NCBI RefSeq assembly: GCF_024166365.1
Contig: NC_064838.1
Location: forward strand, 72,618,001 to 72,682,000
Source: Elephas maximus indicus
Lineage: Eukaryota; Chordata; Mammalia; Proboscidea; Elephantidae
Reading direction: 5' to 3'
Length of the DNA stretch: 64,000 nt
Below the pieces are notes generated by a model. That model saw only the letters and a list, made by a program, of their open reading frames with translations, was not told the DNA's origin and ran no database searches. How positions within the stretch are numbered: the stretch's first letter is position 1; every line of letters starts with the position of its first letter. Shown piece after piece: positions 62,841 through 64,000 of the stretch. The position numbers were made by a program, and so were the translations under genes.

Positions 62841-64000
62841 TCTGTAATCTATATTCTGTTCTATATTCTATATTCTACATTCTATATTCAATACTTTTCT
62901 TTATTTATAATCTATATTCTTCTACTTTTTATATTCTATATTCTTCAATATTGTATATCCTATATTCCCTATATGTCATATTCTATATTCTTCCATATTC
63001 TATATTCTGCAGTCTGTCACCTATATTCTATATTTTATGTTCTACATTCTATATTCTAAATTTATATTCTATACCCTTCTATATACTGTATTCTATACTC
63101 TTTGATATTCTATATTCTACTATAATGTATATTCTATATTCTCCTTTATTCCGAATTCTTCTATAATCTATATTATTCTATATTCTTTATTCTTTTTTCT
63201 GTATTCTATCTTCTATGTTCTATATTCTATACTCTACTATTTACTATATTCTTCTATATTCCATATTCTATATCCTACATTCTGTATTCTAAATTCTTCT
63301 ATATTCTGTATTCTATATTCTAAATTCTGTATTCTATGTTCTTCTTTATTCCTTATTCTTTTATATTGTATATTTTTCAATGTTCTATTTTCCATCCTCT
63401 GTATTCAATATTCGATGTTTTATTTTGCATATTCTATATTTTTCTATATACTATATTTTTTGTATTCTGTATTCCGTATTCTGTATTCTACACTCTACAT
63501 TCTATATTCTGTATTCTTCTATATTCTTCTATTTTCTATATTTTTTATATTCTGTATTCTATCTTCTGTGTTCTATGTTCTATTTTTTTTATATACTATA
63601 CTCTTGTATATTCTTCATTCCATTTTCCATGTTCTATACTCTATATTCTACTTTCTGTATTCTAAATTCTCCTATATTCTATAGTCTACATTCTAAACTC
63701 TTCTATTTTCTATATTTTCCTGTATTCTGTATTCTATGTTCCATACTCTGTATTCTATATTCTATTTTTGATGTTAAAATTTTTTTTATGTTCTATATTC
63801 TATGTTTTTCTATATTCTTCTATATCCTATATTTTTGTATATTCTATGTTCTACATTCCATACTCTGTATTCTATATTGTATATTCAATGTTTTGTGTTC
63901 TATATTCTATATTTTTCTATGTAGTAAATTTTTGTGCATTCTGTATTCCATATTCCATGTTCCATATTCCCTGTTTTGTATTGTATAGTCTACATTCTAC

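Larger units (their letters stand above)
34404..64000 (+). repeat. TTCTATA satellite array, about 29.6 kb, open at right
   Basis: Tandem array of the heptamer ttctata, mixed with a 10-bp form ttcttctata and with transition variants (ctgtattc, ctacattc, ccatattc, ctatgttc, ctataatc). G is nearly absent from the plus strand outside tgt steps. No gene, transposon or unique insertion interrupts it. Long open frames occur on the plus strand in every frame, with FYILYSI-type peptides. This is expected because the unit has no stop in any frame, and both 7 and 10 leave remainder 1 on division by 3; they are not coding. The complementary unit contains TAG, so the minus strand is closed except in the inverted block. 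The array runs off the window, so its true length is unknown. Confidence 0.97.

Noticed and set aside
34438-63988. Dozens of long open frames encoding FYILYSI-rich, apparently hydrophobic or membrane-like proteins
   Set aside because: The unit ttctata and its 10-bp form have no stop in any plus-strand frame, and both lengths leave remainder 1 on division by 3, so all frames stay open and read as permutations of the same peptide. Openness follows repeat orientation, including in the inverted block. There are no start contexts, domains or codon bias.
34404-64000. A CRISPR-like or regularly spaced repeat array
   Set aside because: No constant repeat with unique spacers. The whole stretch is one degenerate heptamer satellite in a mammalian genome.

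Overview
This is a stretch of nuclear DNA from a placental mammal, most likely an afrotherian such as an elephant. The evidence is a tRNA-derived SINE of the AfroSINE type (13595-13774), two RTE-type LINEs whose 3' tail resembles that SINE, and several L1 subfamilies, all recognised by eye. No intact protein-coding gene was found. The only cellular gene is an olfactory receptor pseudogene (about 1404-2322, minus strand, OR6C-like) with two frameshifts.

The left half (1-34.4 kb) is a layered deposit of transposable elements. RTE copy 1 (3529-10950, minus) was split by an L1 (3762-9192, minus) with a perfect 15-bp target-site duplication (TSD). This L1 keeps its 5' start and a damaged ORF2 but lacks ORF1. 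RTE copy 2 (15470-25915, minus) was split by an MLT1-like solo LTR, and that LTR was split by an 8.7-kb L1 unit (16567-25249, minus) bounded by an 11-bp TSD. The unit holds a 5' UTR with two tandem 205-bp monomers, damaged ORF1 and ORF2, a 3' UTR, about 200 bp of non-L1 DNA and a second truncated L1 3' UTR. This suggests 3' transduction or a template-switch chimera. From 26 to 34 kb there are older L1 pieces in both orientations, two more LTRs (one with a perfect 5-bp TSD) and repeated L1 3' UTR ends.

The right half (about 34.4-64 kb, open at the window edge) is one uninterrupted AT-rich satellite built on the heptamer TTCTATA and a 10-bp derivative TTCTTCTATA, with almost no G on the plus strand. 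A 3.8-kb block (about 40681-44468) lies in the opposite orientation. Its reverse complement matches the array just to its right in co-linear order, so it is an inverted duplication or an assembly error. Longer modules recur through the array, so it has irregular higher-order structure. The many long open frames there (FYILYSI-type peptides) are an arithmetic by-product of the repeat and are not genes.

Nothing here forms a working gene system. The notable points are the satellite and its inverted block, the composite L1 unit, the ORF1-less L1, the L1 5' UTR monomers and the nested insertions, which give a relative order of events. Element boundaries are read by eye and are usually good to 10-30 bp; TSD coordinates are exact. 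Family names come from memory of consensus sequences and were not checked against a database.
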